Assembly (NCBI GenBank): GCA_012513875.1 | Contig: JAAZBI010000033.1 | Coordinates: 1-9,485, forward strand | Direction: 5' to 3' | Origin: Mollicutes bacterium | GTDB taxonomy: Bacteria; Bacillota_I; Bacilli_A; RF39; UBA660 | DNA length: 9,485 bases | Shown: piece after piece, positions 1 to 6,909 of the stretch | Numbering within the stretch: the first letter of the stretch is position 1 | Layout of the letters: every line of letters starts with the position of its first letter | Program-made: the position numbers and the translations under genes | The notes under the pieces: generated by a model | The model's database searches: none | What the model was told of the DNA's origin: nothing | Seen by the model: only the letters and a program-made list of their open reading frames with translations

Positions 1-440
1 ACCTTTAAGTTTTTAACTCTTTCAAAAATAGTTTGCTTTTCTTCAATTGGATAAGGATTTGTAATATGTTGATTTTCTTTTGTTGCCTCCAATTTTCCGA
101 AAATTTCTTCATATTTTTCTTTAACCAACTCTGGCAAAGTGTTTCTAATTTCGTTAAAATTTTTAGCTTCAATTGGATAAGTTATATAATGTAAATCATA
201 TCCCATTTTCGAATATTTCTCTTTTTCCATAGCTATTTCAGCTTCTTTTTCAGCTTGTCTTTCTTCCAATGTTTTTGAAAGATCGATCGGTTTAGCTGAA
301 TAAGAAATTCCTCCAGCTGTAGGTACATATGAGAAAGGACTTGAGGAACTTATTTTACCTCCACCTAAACAAACAATTGAACCTAATTCATCTTCTCCAT
401 CTTTAAAAACTACTTTAAGAGCTTTAGGTTTTTCTTCCAT
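1..440 (-). CDS. Hypothetical cytoplasmic protein, N-terminal 146 residues (runs off left edge)
   Basis: An open frame starts at ATG 440 and stays open to the window edge, so the C-terminus is missing. The start is supported by an AGGTGGTG ribosome site at 449-456, 8 nt upstream, and by a TGATATAAT box just before it. I do not recognise the family. The protein begins MEEKPKALKVVFKDGEDELG, has no signal peptide or membrane segment, and carries a Gly/Ser-rich stretch (about 25-48, GGGK then SSSS). A charged Glu/Lys helix follows at about 55-78, and then a region in which a YPIE-x-K motif occurs twice (residues 88-93 and 130-135). It is expected to be cytoplasmic. It lies downstream of the stalked membrane protein gene but behind a terminator and with its own promoter, so co-transcription is doubtful. 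The frame is convincing; the function is unknown. Confidence 0.8.
   Translation of the reverse strand, partial: MEEKPKALKVVFKDGEDELGSIVCLGGGKISSSSPFSYVPTAGGISYSAKPIDLSKTLEERQAEKEAEIAMEKEKYSKMGYDLHYITYPIEAKNFNEIRNTLPELVKEKYEEIFGKLEATKENQHITNPYPIEEKQTIFERVKNLK
41..181. repeat. Pair of 15-nt exact direct repeats inside the left-edge gene
   Basis: The 15-mer CTTCAATTGGATAAG occurs at 41-55 and again at 167-181, 126 nt (42 codons) apart and in the same reading frame. On the coding strand both copies encode YPIE, each followed one residue later by lysine. This may mark a weak internal protein repeat or two copies of one motif. Two copies in AT-rich DNA are suggestive only. Confidence 0.5.
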
Positions 441-469
441 TTAATTTCACCACCTCTATAATATATAAT

Positions 470-478
470 ATTATATCA
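470..478 (-). promoter_or_regulatory. Extended -10 promoter for the left-edge gene
   Basis: The minus strand reads TGATATAAT, a perfect TATAAT with a TG-n extension, ending 30 nt before the ATG at 440. That leaves a leader of about 23 nt containing the ribosome site. No good TTGACA lies 16-18 nt upstream (the position reads TTTTAA), but extended -10 promoters tolerate a weak -35. A run of eight A on the same strand (482-489) lies just upstream. Confidence 0.55.
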
Positions 479-529
479 TTGTTTTTTTTATTTTAAAACT
501 TTAAATAATACAATTGACTTTTTGTTTAC

Positions 530-556
530 AAAAAAAAGTGATATAAATCACTTTTT
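530..556 (-). terminator. Intrinsic terminator of the stalked membrane protein gene
   Basis: On the minus strand the arm AAAAAGTGAT (556-547) and the arm ATCACTTTTT (542-533) form a 10-bp stem around a 4-nt loop, and the T run continues to 530. The core is GTGAT/ATCAC with an A-tract and U-tract on either side. The stop codon TAA (557-555) of the upstream gene is part of the 5' arm. The T run is longer on the minus strand (8) than on the plus strand (5), so it suits minus-strand transcripts. Confidence 0.75.
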
Positions 557-1973
557 AACTTAATGTTTTTGTTGCTTCAGCTATTTTATTTGCTAAATCT
601 TGACTACAATATACTGAATTTATGTATTCATTAGAGAAAGATGTCATTTCTCTGTGAGAATGTCCTTGCTCTCCTAAATAAGTATCTGTTGTTTGATCTT
701 CTCCTGGTTGAATGTTATGTGGCCCTCCATAAAATTCAAAAATTGCTTGAATTGTCAATTCATCTATTACCAGATGAATTCCTGGTAATTGAATAGCAGG
801 AACAAGATCAGCAATGTTGAAAAATGGTTTTTTATCATTAGCAGGTTGATTCAATGAATGAGCCGCTAAATTTGACATAACAGCCTTTTGGCTTGGACTC
901 AATTGTTCATAATAAACAACATATTCTGGTTTTTCTTGATTTGGATATATTGGTTGTAGAGTTTGAATTCCATATGTGATTGTTGCAAAATATTCTATAG
1001 CTTTATTAACTATAGCTTCATCTGTTTCTCCCATAAGAACAGCATTTTTATATTCATACATTGGTTTTACCATCGCATTTATAAAATCTGCATCTGTTTT
1101 GCTTGCAACAAATTGAGAAAATTCTGGTTCTACACCTTGATATTGAGTTATCGCAAGATTAACTTTATTAATATATTGATCAACTACAGTAAAATCATAA
1201 CCATCGATTCTCATATCGTTAAGTGCTAAGAAATATACTAAAGCTTCAGTACTTGAAACTGTAGAGCCTTCAAAATGTTTGTAAAATTCTTGGAATTTAG
1301 TTGCTAAAACTTCTGGATTACTTAAATCAAAGCTTAGTTCACCATTTTCATATTGAATTTTTAATTCTTCCATTCTTGGATCTGGTACTCTTTCTATGAT
1401 TTCTTCTTCTGAAAATTCAGTTGGAACAACCACTTCTGTCTCGCTAGTCATTGTTGGAGTTGTTTCTGTTGGCGCTCCAACAGTTGTTGTTGGAGTTGTT
1501 GTTGGAGTTGTTGTATCATTATTTTTTTGATTTTTATTTTTATCAATGCATCTAGATATTCCTATTGTTGCACTAACTAAAATAATTGACGCTCCTAAAG
1601 TTGCACTTACTCTTCTGATTACTTTCCATTTTCTTCTGTTTTCTTCAGCTACTTTTTCTTGAGTTTTTGGTGCTATTATATGATCCAAAACTGCTGATTC
1701 TTCAAAATCGCTTTCAATTATTTGGTTGTTATACATTTTTTCTCCGTTTTCCAAAATTTCATAACCTCGATTTTTTAAAATTTGTAAACTAGAAATTGTA
1801 GAAGAAAATTCAATTTTGATTCCTATATCATTATAAAGTTTTGTAAGTTCCTCTTTAGCTTTTTCTAAATTATCCGTTTTAGTAATTTTTACTGTTTTTG
1901 CTTTATTATCAATATAAGCTAAATAAAAACCATCTGCTTCGTTAAAAATATTATATCTAATACTGTTTTCCAT
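555..1973 (-). CDS. Unrecognised single-span membrane protein with Thr/Pro-rich stalk and large extracellular domain
   Basis: This 472-residue protein is read from the ATG at 1973, which has AGAGGG (1987-1982) 8 nt upstream. The frame stays open to a TTG at 2027, but that codon coincides with the -35 box, so the longer form is rejected. Residues 1-115 are hydrophilic and probably cytoplasmic. A basic cluster (RRKWKVIRR, 113-121) precedes one membrane helix (about 122-140), which predicts N-in/C-out. A low-complexity stalk rich in Thr, Pro and Val follows at about 153-186 with TTTP repeats. After it comes an acidic, mostly helical region of about 285 residues, ending with a His-rich GQGHSH-like patch (436-440). 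I see no catalytic motif, LPxTG or known repeat. It follows ftsH by only a few bases but has its own promoter and terminator. A surface receptor, adhesin or envelope sensor would fit; none is shown. Confidence 0.85.
   Translation of the reverse strand: MENSIRYNIFNEADGFYLAYIDNKAKTVKITKTDNLEKAKEELTKLYNDIGIKIEFSSTISSLQILKNRGYEILENGEKMYNNQIIESDFEESAVLDHIIAPKTQEKVAEENRRKWKVIRRVSATLGASIILVSATIGISRCIDKNKNQKNNDTTTPTTTPTTTVGAPTETTPTMTSETEVVVPTEFSEEEIIERVPDPRMEELKIQYENGELSFDLSNPEVLATKFQEFYKHFEGSTVSSTEALVYFLALNDMRIDGYDFTVVDQYINKVNLAITQYQGVEPEFSQFVASKTDADFINAMVKPMYEYKNAVLMGETDEAIVNKAIEYFATITYGIQTLQPIYPNQEKPEYVVYYEQLSPSQKAVMSNLAAHSLNQPANDKKPFFNIADLVPAIQLPGIHLVIDELTIQAIFEFYGGPHNIQPGEDQTTDTYLGEQGHSHREMTSFSNEYINSVYCSQDLANKIAEATKTLS
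1483..1514. repeat. 12-bp tandem repeat (2.7 copies) encoding a TTTP stalk
   Basis: The plus strand shows GTTGTTGTTGGA at 1483-1494 and again at 1495-1506, followed by a partial GTTGTTGT to 1514. On the coding strand each unit gives Pro-Thr-Thr-Thr, so gain or loss of a unit keeps the frame and changes stalk length by four residues. The repeat lies just outside the membrane helix of the 472-residue protein. Confidence 0.85.
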
Positions 1974-1998
1974 AATTACCGCCCTCTTTTCACGCATT

Positions 1999-2027
1999 AT
2001 ATTATCACTTAACCTATATAAAGTCAA
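1999..2027 (-). promoter_or_regulatory. Promoter of the stalked membrane protein gene
   Basis: The minus strand has TTGACT (2027-2022), a 17-nt spacer and TAATAT (2004-1999), preceded by a TGA extension (2007-2005). This gives a -35, standard spacing and an extended -10. A TATAAT at 2001-1996 overlaps but would need a 20-nt spacer. The expected start near 1992 leaves a leader of about 19 nt. The box begins 6 nt beyond the ftsH stop codon, and no terminator separates them, so ftsH read-through is also possible. Confidence 0.65.
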
Positions 2028-2032
2028 GTTTT

Positions 2033-3880
2033 TTAATTTTTGTCTTCTTCTGGCATTTTACCATTTTCAACTAAGTATTCAATATCTTCTTTAGTTAAAG
2101 TTTCATACTCTACTAAAGTATTAGCTATTAAATTTAATAATTTTTTATTTTGTTTCAATATTTTTGTCGCTTTTTCATAACATTCAGTAATAATTTTTCT
2201 CATTTCAATATCTATCTCATGAGCTACTTCATTAGAAAAGTTTCGACTTTTATTATAATCTCTTCCTAAGAAAGCCGCCTCTTGTTGATGCTCCAATTGC
2301 ATAGGTCCTAAATCACTCATACCATATTCTGTAACCATGCTTCTAGCTATCTTAGTAGCTTTTTCAAAATCATTATGAGCTCCTGTAGTTATTTCTCCAA
2401 AAATTAATTCTTCTGAAACTCTTCCTCCTAATAAACCAATGATTTGCTCTAGTAATTCATTTTTAGTACTTGTATATCTTTCTTCTTTTGGAACCATCAT
2501 GGCATAACCGCCTGCATAGCTTCGAGGAATAATCGTTACTTTTTGAACATCGTTAGCATCATTTAATTTTAATCCTAAAACAACGTGTCCTGCTTCGTGA
2601 TATGCTACTAATTTCTTTTCTTTTTCTGTATATTTTTTACTTTTTTTAGCGGGACCCATTAAAACACGATCTGTTGCCTCATCAATTTCTGACATTGTAA
2701 TTGCTTTTTTCTTTCTTCTTACTGCTAAAAGAGCTGCTTCATTTAATAAGTTTTCTAAATCCGCTCCACTAAATCCAACTGTTCTTCTTGCTAAATTATT
2801 TAAAGTTATAGTTGGCACTAAAATTTTATTTTTAGCGTGAACTTCAAGAATTTCTTCTCTACCTTTAATATCTGGTAAATTCACTGTTACTTGACGATCA
2901 AATCTTCCTGGTCTTAATAAAGCAGGATCTAAAACGTCTGGTCTATTAGTCGCGGCAATAATAATAATACCTTCATTTGCTCCAAACCCATCCATTTCAG
3001 TCAATAATTGATTTAGAGTTTGTTCACGTTCGTCGTGTCCTCCACCTAAACCAGTTCCTCTTTGACGACCAACTGCATCTATCTCATCAATGAAAATTAA
3101 ACAAGGTGCACTTTGTTTAGCTTGTTTAAACATATCTCTTACTCTACTCGCACCAATTCCTACAAATAATTCTACGAAATCAGAACCACTAATAAAGAAA
3201 AACGGTACATTGGCTTCTCCTGCCACTGCTTTTGCTAATAAAGTTTTTCCTGTCCCTGGAGGGCCTACTAATAAAACTCCTTTAGGAATTCTTGCTCCTA
3301 AACTTTGAAATCTTTTTGGTTCTTTTAAGAAATCAATTAATTCTTTTACTTCTTCTTTTTCTTCTTCTAAGCCTGCTACATCTTTAAATGTTATCTTTCC
3401 TTTATCAACGTTTAATTTAGCTTTACTCTTACCGAAATCTAAAGACTTATTAGCGCCATTCATTTGTCTTGTAAAAAAGAAAAATCCTAAACCTAATAAT
3501 AATACAATTGGTAAAACATTGACTAAAAGTAATAAAATTGTACTTGATTCTGGATCAGCTTCAGTTGTTAATTTAAAATTGTTTTCTTCACGAGCCTTTA
3601 ATATTCTGTTAATAACTTCATCTGAATAAGGAACCCTAACATAAAAAGTTTCTTTTTCTTTATAATTTTCTAATTTGCCTGTTATTTCATATATTTTAGC
3701 TCGATCCTTAGGTATCAATACTATTTCTTCTATTTTATTACTAACTAATGCCTTTTCAAATTCATCATAAGTTAAATCGTTAACTTTTTTATCGGCATAT
3801 TCCAAAGCAATTATAATAAAAATTGCCATTATTCCAAAAATAATATAAGGAATAAAATTCTTTTTAACTGTTTTTTTCAT
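2033..3880 (-). CDS. ftsH: ATP-dependent zinc metalloprotease FtsH
   Basis: FtsH is a hexameric membrane AAA+ protease that degrades misfolded membrane proteins and selected cytosolic regulators. With the start at 3880 it has 615 residues, within the usual range. Two membrane helices (about 9-26 and 114-137) flank a small extracytoplasmic domain. The AAA module shows Walker A GPPGTGKT (206-213), pore-loop FVG (239-241), Walker B LIFIDEID (261-268) and the second region of homology ending GRFDR (325-329). The protease domain has the zinc motif HEAGH (428-432), with D504 as probable third ligand. All key residues are intact. I chose the ATG at 3880 because AGGAG lies 9 nt upstream; the earlier ATG at 3904 has no ribosome site. 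The gene overlaps the end of tilS by 17 bp, so the two are probably coupled, although an internal promoter may add expression. Confidence 0.98.
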   Translation of the reverse strand: MKKTVKKNFIPYIIFGIMAIFIIIALEYADKKVNDLTYDEFEKALVSNKIEEIVLIPKDRAKIYEITGKLENYKEKETFYVRVPYSDEVINRILKAREENNFKLTTEADPESSTILLLLVNVLPIVLLLGLGFFFFTRQMNGANKSLDFGKSKAKLNVDKGKITFKDVAGLEEEKEEVKELIDFLKEPKRFQSLGARIPKGVLLVGPPGTGKTLLAKAVAGEANVPFFFISGSDFVELFVGIGASRVRDMFKQAKQSAPCLIFIDEIDAVGRQRGTGLGGGHDEREQTLNQLLTEMDGFGANEGIIIIAATNRPDVLDPALLRPGRFDRQVTVNLPDIKGREEILEVHAKNKILVPTITLNNLARRTVGFSGADLENLLNEAALLAVRRKKKAITMSEIDEATDRVLMGPAKKSKKYTEKEKKLVAYHEAGHVVLGLKLNDANDVQKVTIIPRSYAGGYAMMVPKEERYTSTKNELLEQIIGLLGGRVSEELIFGEITTGAHNDFEKATKIARSMVTEYGMSDLGPMQLEHQQEAAFLGRDYNKSRNFSNEVAHEIDIEMRKIITECYEKATKILKQNKKLLNLIANTLVEYETLTKEDIEYLVENGKMPEEDKN

Positions 3881-5216
3881 TTGCTTTTTCTCCTTCTTCT
3901 TCATATTTTAATATTATATCATATTTTTCTTTAATTGATTTATTATAATTTGATTTTTTCAATCCTGGCAACCACAAAACTTCATTAGTTACATCCACTA
4001 AAACTGGCCAACTATTTCTTTTTTCTAAAGGAATTTTAGAATCTATTAATATATCTTTTATTTTTTTTGAACCATTTAACCCCTTTACTATGATTTTGTC
4101 TCCTTCTTGACGATTACGTACTGATAAAGGCAGGTTTATTTCTTTAGAATCTAAACGACAAATATAATTATTATCATCTTTACTTTCATTTATCTTTTTA
4201 ATAGTTTTTCCATTAGGTAATATTGTTTCTTTTTTAATTTTTATATTATATTGCTTAAATTCAACAACATTCTTATTTATAAATAAAAAATCGTATTCTT
4301 TTTTGACAATGATATCATCTGGCAAATTAATCATTAAATTAGGTTTTTTAGAAATCAACATTTGTTTGATTTGAATAAAATGCTGATCATTAATTAAATG
4401 TAACTTTTCATGATAAATTTCTTCTAAAATCAATTCAATAATCCTATGTTGAATTATCTCTTTTTGATTTAAAATTTTTTTAATATCTAATTTGTTAATT
4501 TTATAAATTTTTTTTATTTGTTTTTTTGTTTCTTCATCAACATATTCATTAGCTTCTGTTAATAATTGACTGAATTTTAAATATTTAAGATGAACATCAG
4601 GATTTTCTCTTTTTAAAAAAGGAAGAATATACTTTCTAAATCTATTTCTAGTATATTTAACATTTTTATTTGATTTATCAATTGCATACCAAAGTTTCTT
4701 TGATTTAGCGAAAGCTAAAATTTGTTCTTTAGTTAAAGTTATTAATGGTTTTAATAACGTTACTTTTTCTATTTCTTTTTCTTTTGTAAATCCAGCATAA
4801 CCGGTTAAATAAGAACCACGATTAATTCTCATCAAGATTGTTTCTATTAAATCATCTCCATGATGAGCTGTTAACAAATATTTAGATTTATATTTTTCAC
4901 AAATTCCTTGAAAAAATTTAAATCTTTTAGTTCTAGCTTCACTTTGAAAATTATCATTAGAATAATCTTCTATCACCATTTTTTCAAAGATAATATTGTT
5001 TTTAAAACAATAAGACTCTATTTTTGTTGCTTCTTTATAACTTGCTTTTCTAACATTGTGATTAACATGAACACAAACAATTTTAATAGGATGTGTTTTA
5101 GCAAAAGAAAGAAGCAAATGCAAAAGTACCATTGAATCTGGTCCGCCAGAAATCGCAGCAACAACAACAGATTGATTACTAAGTTTTTCTTGTAAAAAAG
5201 ATTCTACTTCTTTCAT
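3864..5216 (-). CDS. tilS: tRNA(Ile)-lysidine synthetase TilS
   Basis: TilS uses ATP and lysine to convert C34 of the tRNA-Ile CAU anticodon to lysidine, which switches it from Met to Ile identity and AUG to AUA decoding. It is essential in most bacteria, and AUA codons are common in AT-rich genomes. The 450-residue protein has the N-type ATPase P-loop SGGPDS (23-28), the VHVNHNVR segment (49-56), the TAHHGDDLIET motif (116-126) and the TRNRFR segment (189-194). The C-terminal substrate-binding domain shows SVRNRQEGD (365-373) and KKIKDILIDSKIP (384-396). The ATG at 5216 is chosen because AGGAGG sits 7 nt upstream; the frame extends to 5273, but that would cover the promoter and adds 19 atypical residues. 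It has its own promoter behind a terminator and overlaps ftsH by 17 bp. In Bacillus hpt lies between them; here it does not. Confidence 0.96.
   Translation of the reverse strand: MKEVESFLQEKLSNQSVVVAAISGGPDSMVLLHLLLSFAKTHPIKIVCVHVNHNVRKASYKEATKIESYCFKNNIIFEKMVIEDYSNDNFQSEARTKRFKFFQGICEKYKSKYLLTAHHGDDLIETILMRINRGSYLTGYAGFTKEKEIEKVTLLKPLITLTKEQILAFAKSKKLWYAIDKSNKNVKYTRNRFRKYILPFLKRENPDVHLKYLKFSQLLTEANEYVDEETKKQIKKIYKINKLDIKKILNQKEIIQHRIIELILEEIYHEKLHLINDQHFIQIKQMLISKKPNLMINLPDDIIVKKEYDFLFINKNVVEFKQYNIKIKKETILPNGKTIKKINESKDDNNYICRLDSKEINLPLSVRNRQEGDKIIVKGLNGSKKIKDILIDSKIPLEKRNSWPVLVDVTNEVLWLPGLKKSNYNKSIKEKYDIILKYEEEGEKANEKNS
3890..3894 (-). promoter_or_regulatory. Ribosome site that fixes the ftsH start, inside tilS
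   Basis: AGGAG on the minus strand lies 9 nt before the ATG at 3880 and is part of the tilS codons for Glu-Gly-Glu near its C-terminus. No such site precedes the alternative ATG at 3904. This choice shortens FtsH by eight Lys-rich residues and the tilS/ftsH overlap from 41 to 17 bp. Confidence 0.8.
3913..3921 (-). promoter_or_regulatory. Possible internal extended -10 promoter for ftsH, within the end of tilS
   Basis: The minus strand reads TGATATAAT, ending 33 nt before the ftsH ATG at 3880, the same arrangement as at the other putative promoters here. The position 17 nt upstream reads AAATCA, so there is no -35. The box lies in tilS coding sequence encoding Tyr-Asp-Ile-Ile, and AT-rich codons could produce it by chance. 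Confidence 0.35.
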
Positions 5217-5244
5217 TTTGATTCCTCCTTTTTGATTAAAGCAT

Positions 5245-5273
5245 ATTATAACAATTATAAGTTTAAGGTGCAA
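5245..5273 (-). promoter_or_regulatory. Promoter of tilS-ftsH
   Basis: On the minus strand TTGCAC (5273-5268) is separated by 17 nt from TATAAT (5250-5245), which has a TGT extension (5253-5251). The expected start near 5238 leaves a leader of about 22 nt with the AGGAGG site. The promoter lies directly behind the terminator of the previous operon, so tilS-ftsH looks like a separate transcription unit. The leader is too short for a riboswitch or T-box. Confidence 0.7.
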
Positions 5274-5276
5274 TAT

Positions 5277-5305
5277 AAAAAATAAGCATTTCTGATGCTT
5301 ATTTT
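5277..5305 (-). terminator. Intrinsic terminator ending the ftsEX-DUF5011 operon
   Basis: The minus-strand arm AAAATAAGCAT (5305-5295) pairs with ATGCTTATTTT (5289-5279) to give an 11-bp perfect stem with a 5-nt loop. The T run extends to 5277. The TAA stop of the DUF5011 gene (5301-5299) and its last Lys codon lie within the 5' arm. The hairpin separates this operon from tilS. Confidence 0.8.
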
Positions 5306-5991
5306 ATAATATAAGTTCTTATTACCTCATCTGAAACGTTTCCAGAAATGTCTCGAACTCGATATGACAAATGATAAGTTCCAGATTTTTTGTTATTAAT
5401 ATTACCACTTCTAACAACTTTATCAGAAATATCTCCATCTTTATCATCAATTGCAGTATATCCAGGATCCGTAACTTTACCACCTAAGGAAATTGTCATA
5501 ACCTTAGAACCTTTTAATGTTATAACTGGTTTTTCTGTATCTTTAGTTGTATCAAAAACGCCACTACAAGAAAAAGAACCGTTTGGTAAAACTTCTATTC
5601 TTAAATAAGTATTAATTGGATATTCTTCATTTATTGAATAATTATAAACAGGCAATTTTATCAATTCTTCTCCAACTAATTTAGAAATTGTAAAATAAAT
5701 AACTTTCCCTGGATTAGTTTTTTCATCTTGATAATATTTTTCACCATAATTAATTGCAGCGTTGCATAATTTTTCTTGCTGAACCACCTTTAATGCTTCT
5801 TTATCTTCTTTTTCAAAATAACCTGATTGCCACAACACACCAACAACAACTCCAGCAATTAATAATAAAATGATTATAAATGGCCAAGCTGATTTTCTTG
5901 GTTTATGATTATAGTAATTGGAATATGATGGTAACTCTTCTTGCGTTTGTTCTACTGGTTGTTGATTAAAAACATAAGTATTTTCATTCAT
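5299..5991 (-). CDS. Membrane-anchored protein with C-terminal DUF5011 Ig-like domain
   Basis: This 230-residue protein starts at ATG 5991 with GGAAGGAA about 10 nt upstream, 18 bp after ftsX. Residues 1-35 are polar and Tyr/Gln-rich, ending in a basic KPRK (30-33). One membrane helix follows (about 36-54), predicting N-in/C-out. The middle (about 63-148) starts with a helix and carries the only two cysteines, C76 and C142, which could form a disulphide. Residues 152-229 match the DUF5011 Ig-like pattern: the opening DTEKPVITLKG, a DPGYTAIDDKDGDIS segment (175-189), then GTYHLSYRVRDISGNVS (204-220). Such domains are usually found in exposed surface proteins as spacers or binding modules. It is the last gene of the ftsEX operon and is followed by a terminator, so a role with FtsEX or the envelope is plausible but inferred. 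No hydrolase motif is visible. Confidence 0.9.
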   Translation of the reverse strand: MNENTYVFNQQPVEQTQEELPSYSNYYNHKPRKSAWPFIIILLLIAGVVVGVLWQSGYFEKEDKEALKVVQQEKLCNAAINYGEKYYQDEKTNPGKVIYFTISKLVGEELIKLPVYNYSINEEYPINTYLRIEVLPNGSFSCSGVFDTTKDTEKPVITLKGSKVMTISLGGKVTDPGYTAIDDKDGDISDKVVRSGNINNKKSGTYHLSYRVRDISGNVSDEVIRTYIIK

Positions 5992-6009
5992 AATTAATTT
6001 TCCTTCCCT

Positions 6010-6909
6010 TTATACTTTCAAATATTTTTTGACAGCTCTAAAGCTACTAAACATACCTACAAATATTCCTAAAGATAAGATAATTAAAGCTATAGCGTAA
6101 ACAAAAGGTGTTGGTTCTACTAATTTAATAAATGGTGAGAAAATTTGCCCATCAAAATTATCAAACAAATAAGTATATCCATATATAATTGTAATAACTG
6201 GTAATATTGAACCGAAAAATCCCAAGATAAAACCTTCAAATATAAAAGGTAATTCAATATTAAAATTAGAAGCTCCTACTAATCTCATTATTTCTATTTC
6301 TCTTTTCCTTGCAAAAATAGTTAATTTAATAGTATTAGTTATTAATAACATAGTAATTAACACAAACAAGACAACTACTATAATCAAAGCTTTCTCAATC
6401 ATTTTAAAGATTTTTAAAAACTTTTCAATAATACCTTCTCCGTAATTAACACTATAAACTCCCGATATTTTTTCAATATCTTGAGCAGTTTTAGTAATTT
6501 TATCAATATCTTTTACTTTTATAACAAAAGTATCTTTTAAAGGGTTATCTTCTTCGCTCCATGTTTCCATTATATTTTTATAAATATTTGAAGATTCCAT
6601 CATTTCTTTAGCTATATCTTGTTTACCTTGAAAAGTATACTCTTCTATATTTTTGTTTTCAACAATTTTAGTTTTAACTTCTGAAATTCCTTCTTGATCA
6701 ATTTCGTTTTCTAAAAATACAACTATTGTAAAATCGTTTTTAATATTTTTAGAAAAATTATTAATATTGTAAGATGTAATTATTGCTAAAGCTACTAAAA
6801 TTAAAGTTATTACTATACAAGATAAAGAAGCCATACTTAAACTAATGTTTCTAAAAACACTTTTAACTGCATCTCTAAAATCACGACTGATCATTCTAAG
6901 CAATTTCAT
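6010..6909 (-). CDS. ftsX: Cell-division ABC transporter permease FtsX
   Basis: FtsX is the membrane half of FtsEX, which does not transport but uses ATP hydrolysis by FtsE to activate peptidoglycan hydrolases outside the membrane. The 299-residue protein has the family layout: a short cytoplasmic N-terminus, helix 1 (about 24-46), an extracellular domain (about 50-165), then helices 2-4 (about 172-196, 222-246, 268-290). The segment RKREIEIMRLVGAS (201-214) after helix 2 is the typical cytoplasmic coupling region. The ATG at 6909 has GGAAGGAA about 9 nt upstream and overlaps the end of ftsE by 14 bp, which suggests translational coupling; an ATG five codons later is a weaker alternative. The downstream gene encodes the DUF5011 membrane protein instead of an evident hydrolase. 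Confidence 0.96.
   Translation of the reverse strand: MKLLRMISRDFRDAVKSVFRNISLSMASLSCIVITLILVALAIITSYNINNFSKNIKNDFTIVVFLENEIDQEGISEVKTKIVENKNIEEYTFQGKQDIAKEMMESSNIYKNIMETWSEEDNPLKDTFVIKVKDIDKITKTAQDIEKISGVYSVNYGEGIIEKFLKIFKMIEKALIIVVVLFVLITMLLITNTIKLTIFARKREIEIMRLVGASNFNIELPFIFEGFILGFFGSILPVITIIYGYTYLFDNFDGQIFSPFIKLVEPTPFVYAIALIILSLGIFVGMFSSFRAVKKYLKV

Noticed and set aside
1974..2027. Upstream TTG start (2027) for the stalked membrane protein
   Set aside because: The TTG is the first codon of the TTGACT -35 box and has no ribosome site, whereas the ATG at 1973 has AGAGGG 8 nt before it.
2028..2040. Terminator after ftsH
   Set aside because: There is a T/A-rich run near the stop codon but no hairpin; only the next gene's promoter follows.
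3881..3904. Upstream ATG (3904) for ftsH
   Set aside because: No ribosome site precedes it, and the AGGAG that serves ATG 3880 lies inside the extra eight codons.
5254..5259. Second TATAAT on the minus strand upstream of tilS
   Set aside because: It repeats the -10 sequence nine bases earlier but lacks a -35 at usual spacing and the TG extension; the box at 5250-5245 fits better.
5217..5273. Upstream start at 5273 for tilS
   Set aside because: It would overlap the promoter, has no ribosome site, and adds 19 hydrophobic residues not expected in TilS.
5217..5298. Riboswitch, T-box or small RNA before tilS
   Set aside because: The only structure is the preceding gene's terminator, and the predicted leader is about 22 nt.
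963..5608. Plus-strand open frames at 963-1229, 3090-3308, 4908-5135 and 5390-5608
   Set aside because: All lie antisense inside well-supported minus-strand genes, have no convincing ribosome sites, and give Cys/Phe/Ile-rich or otherwise unlikely proteins.
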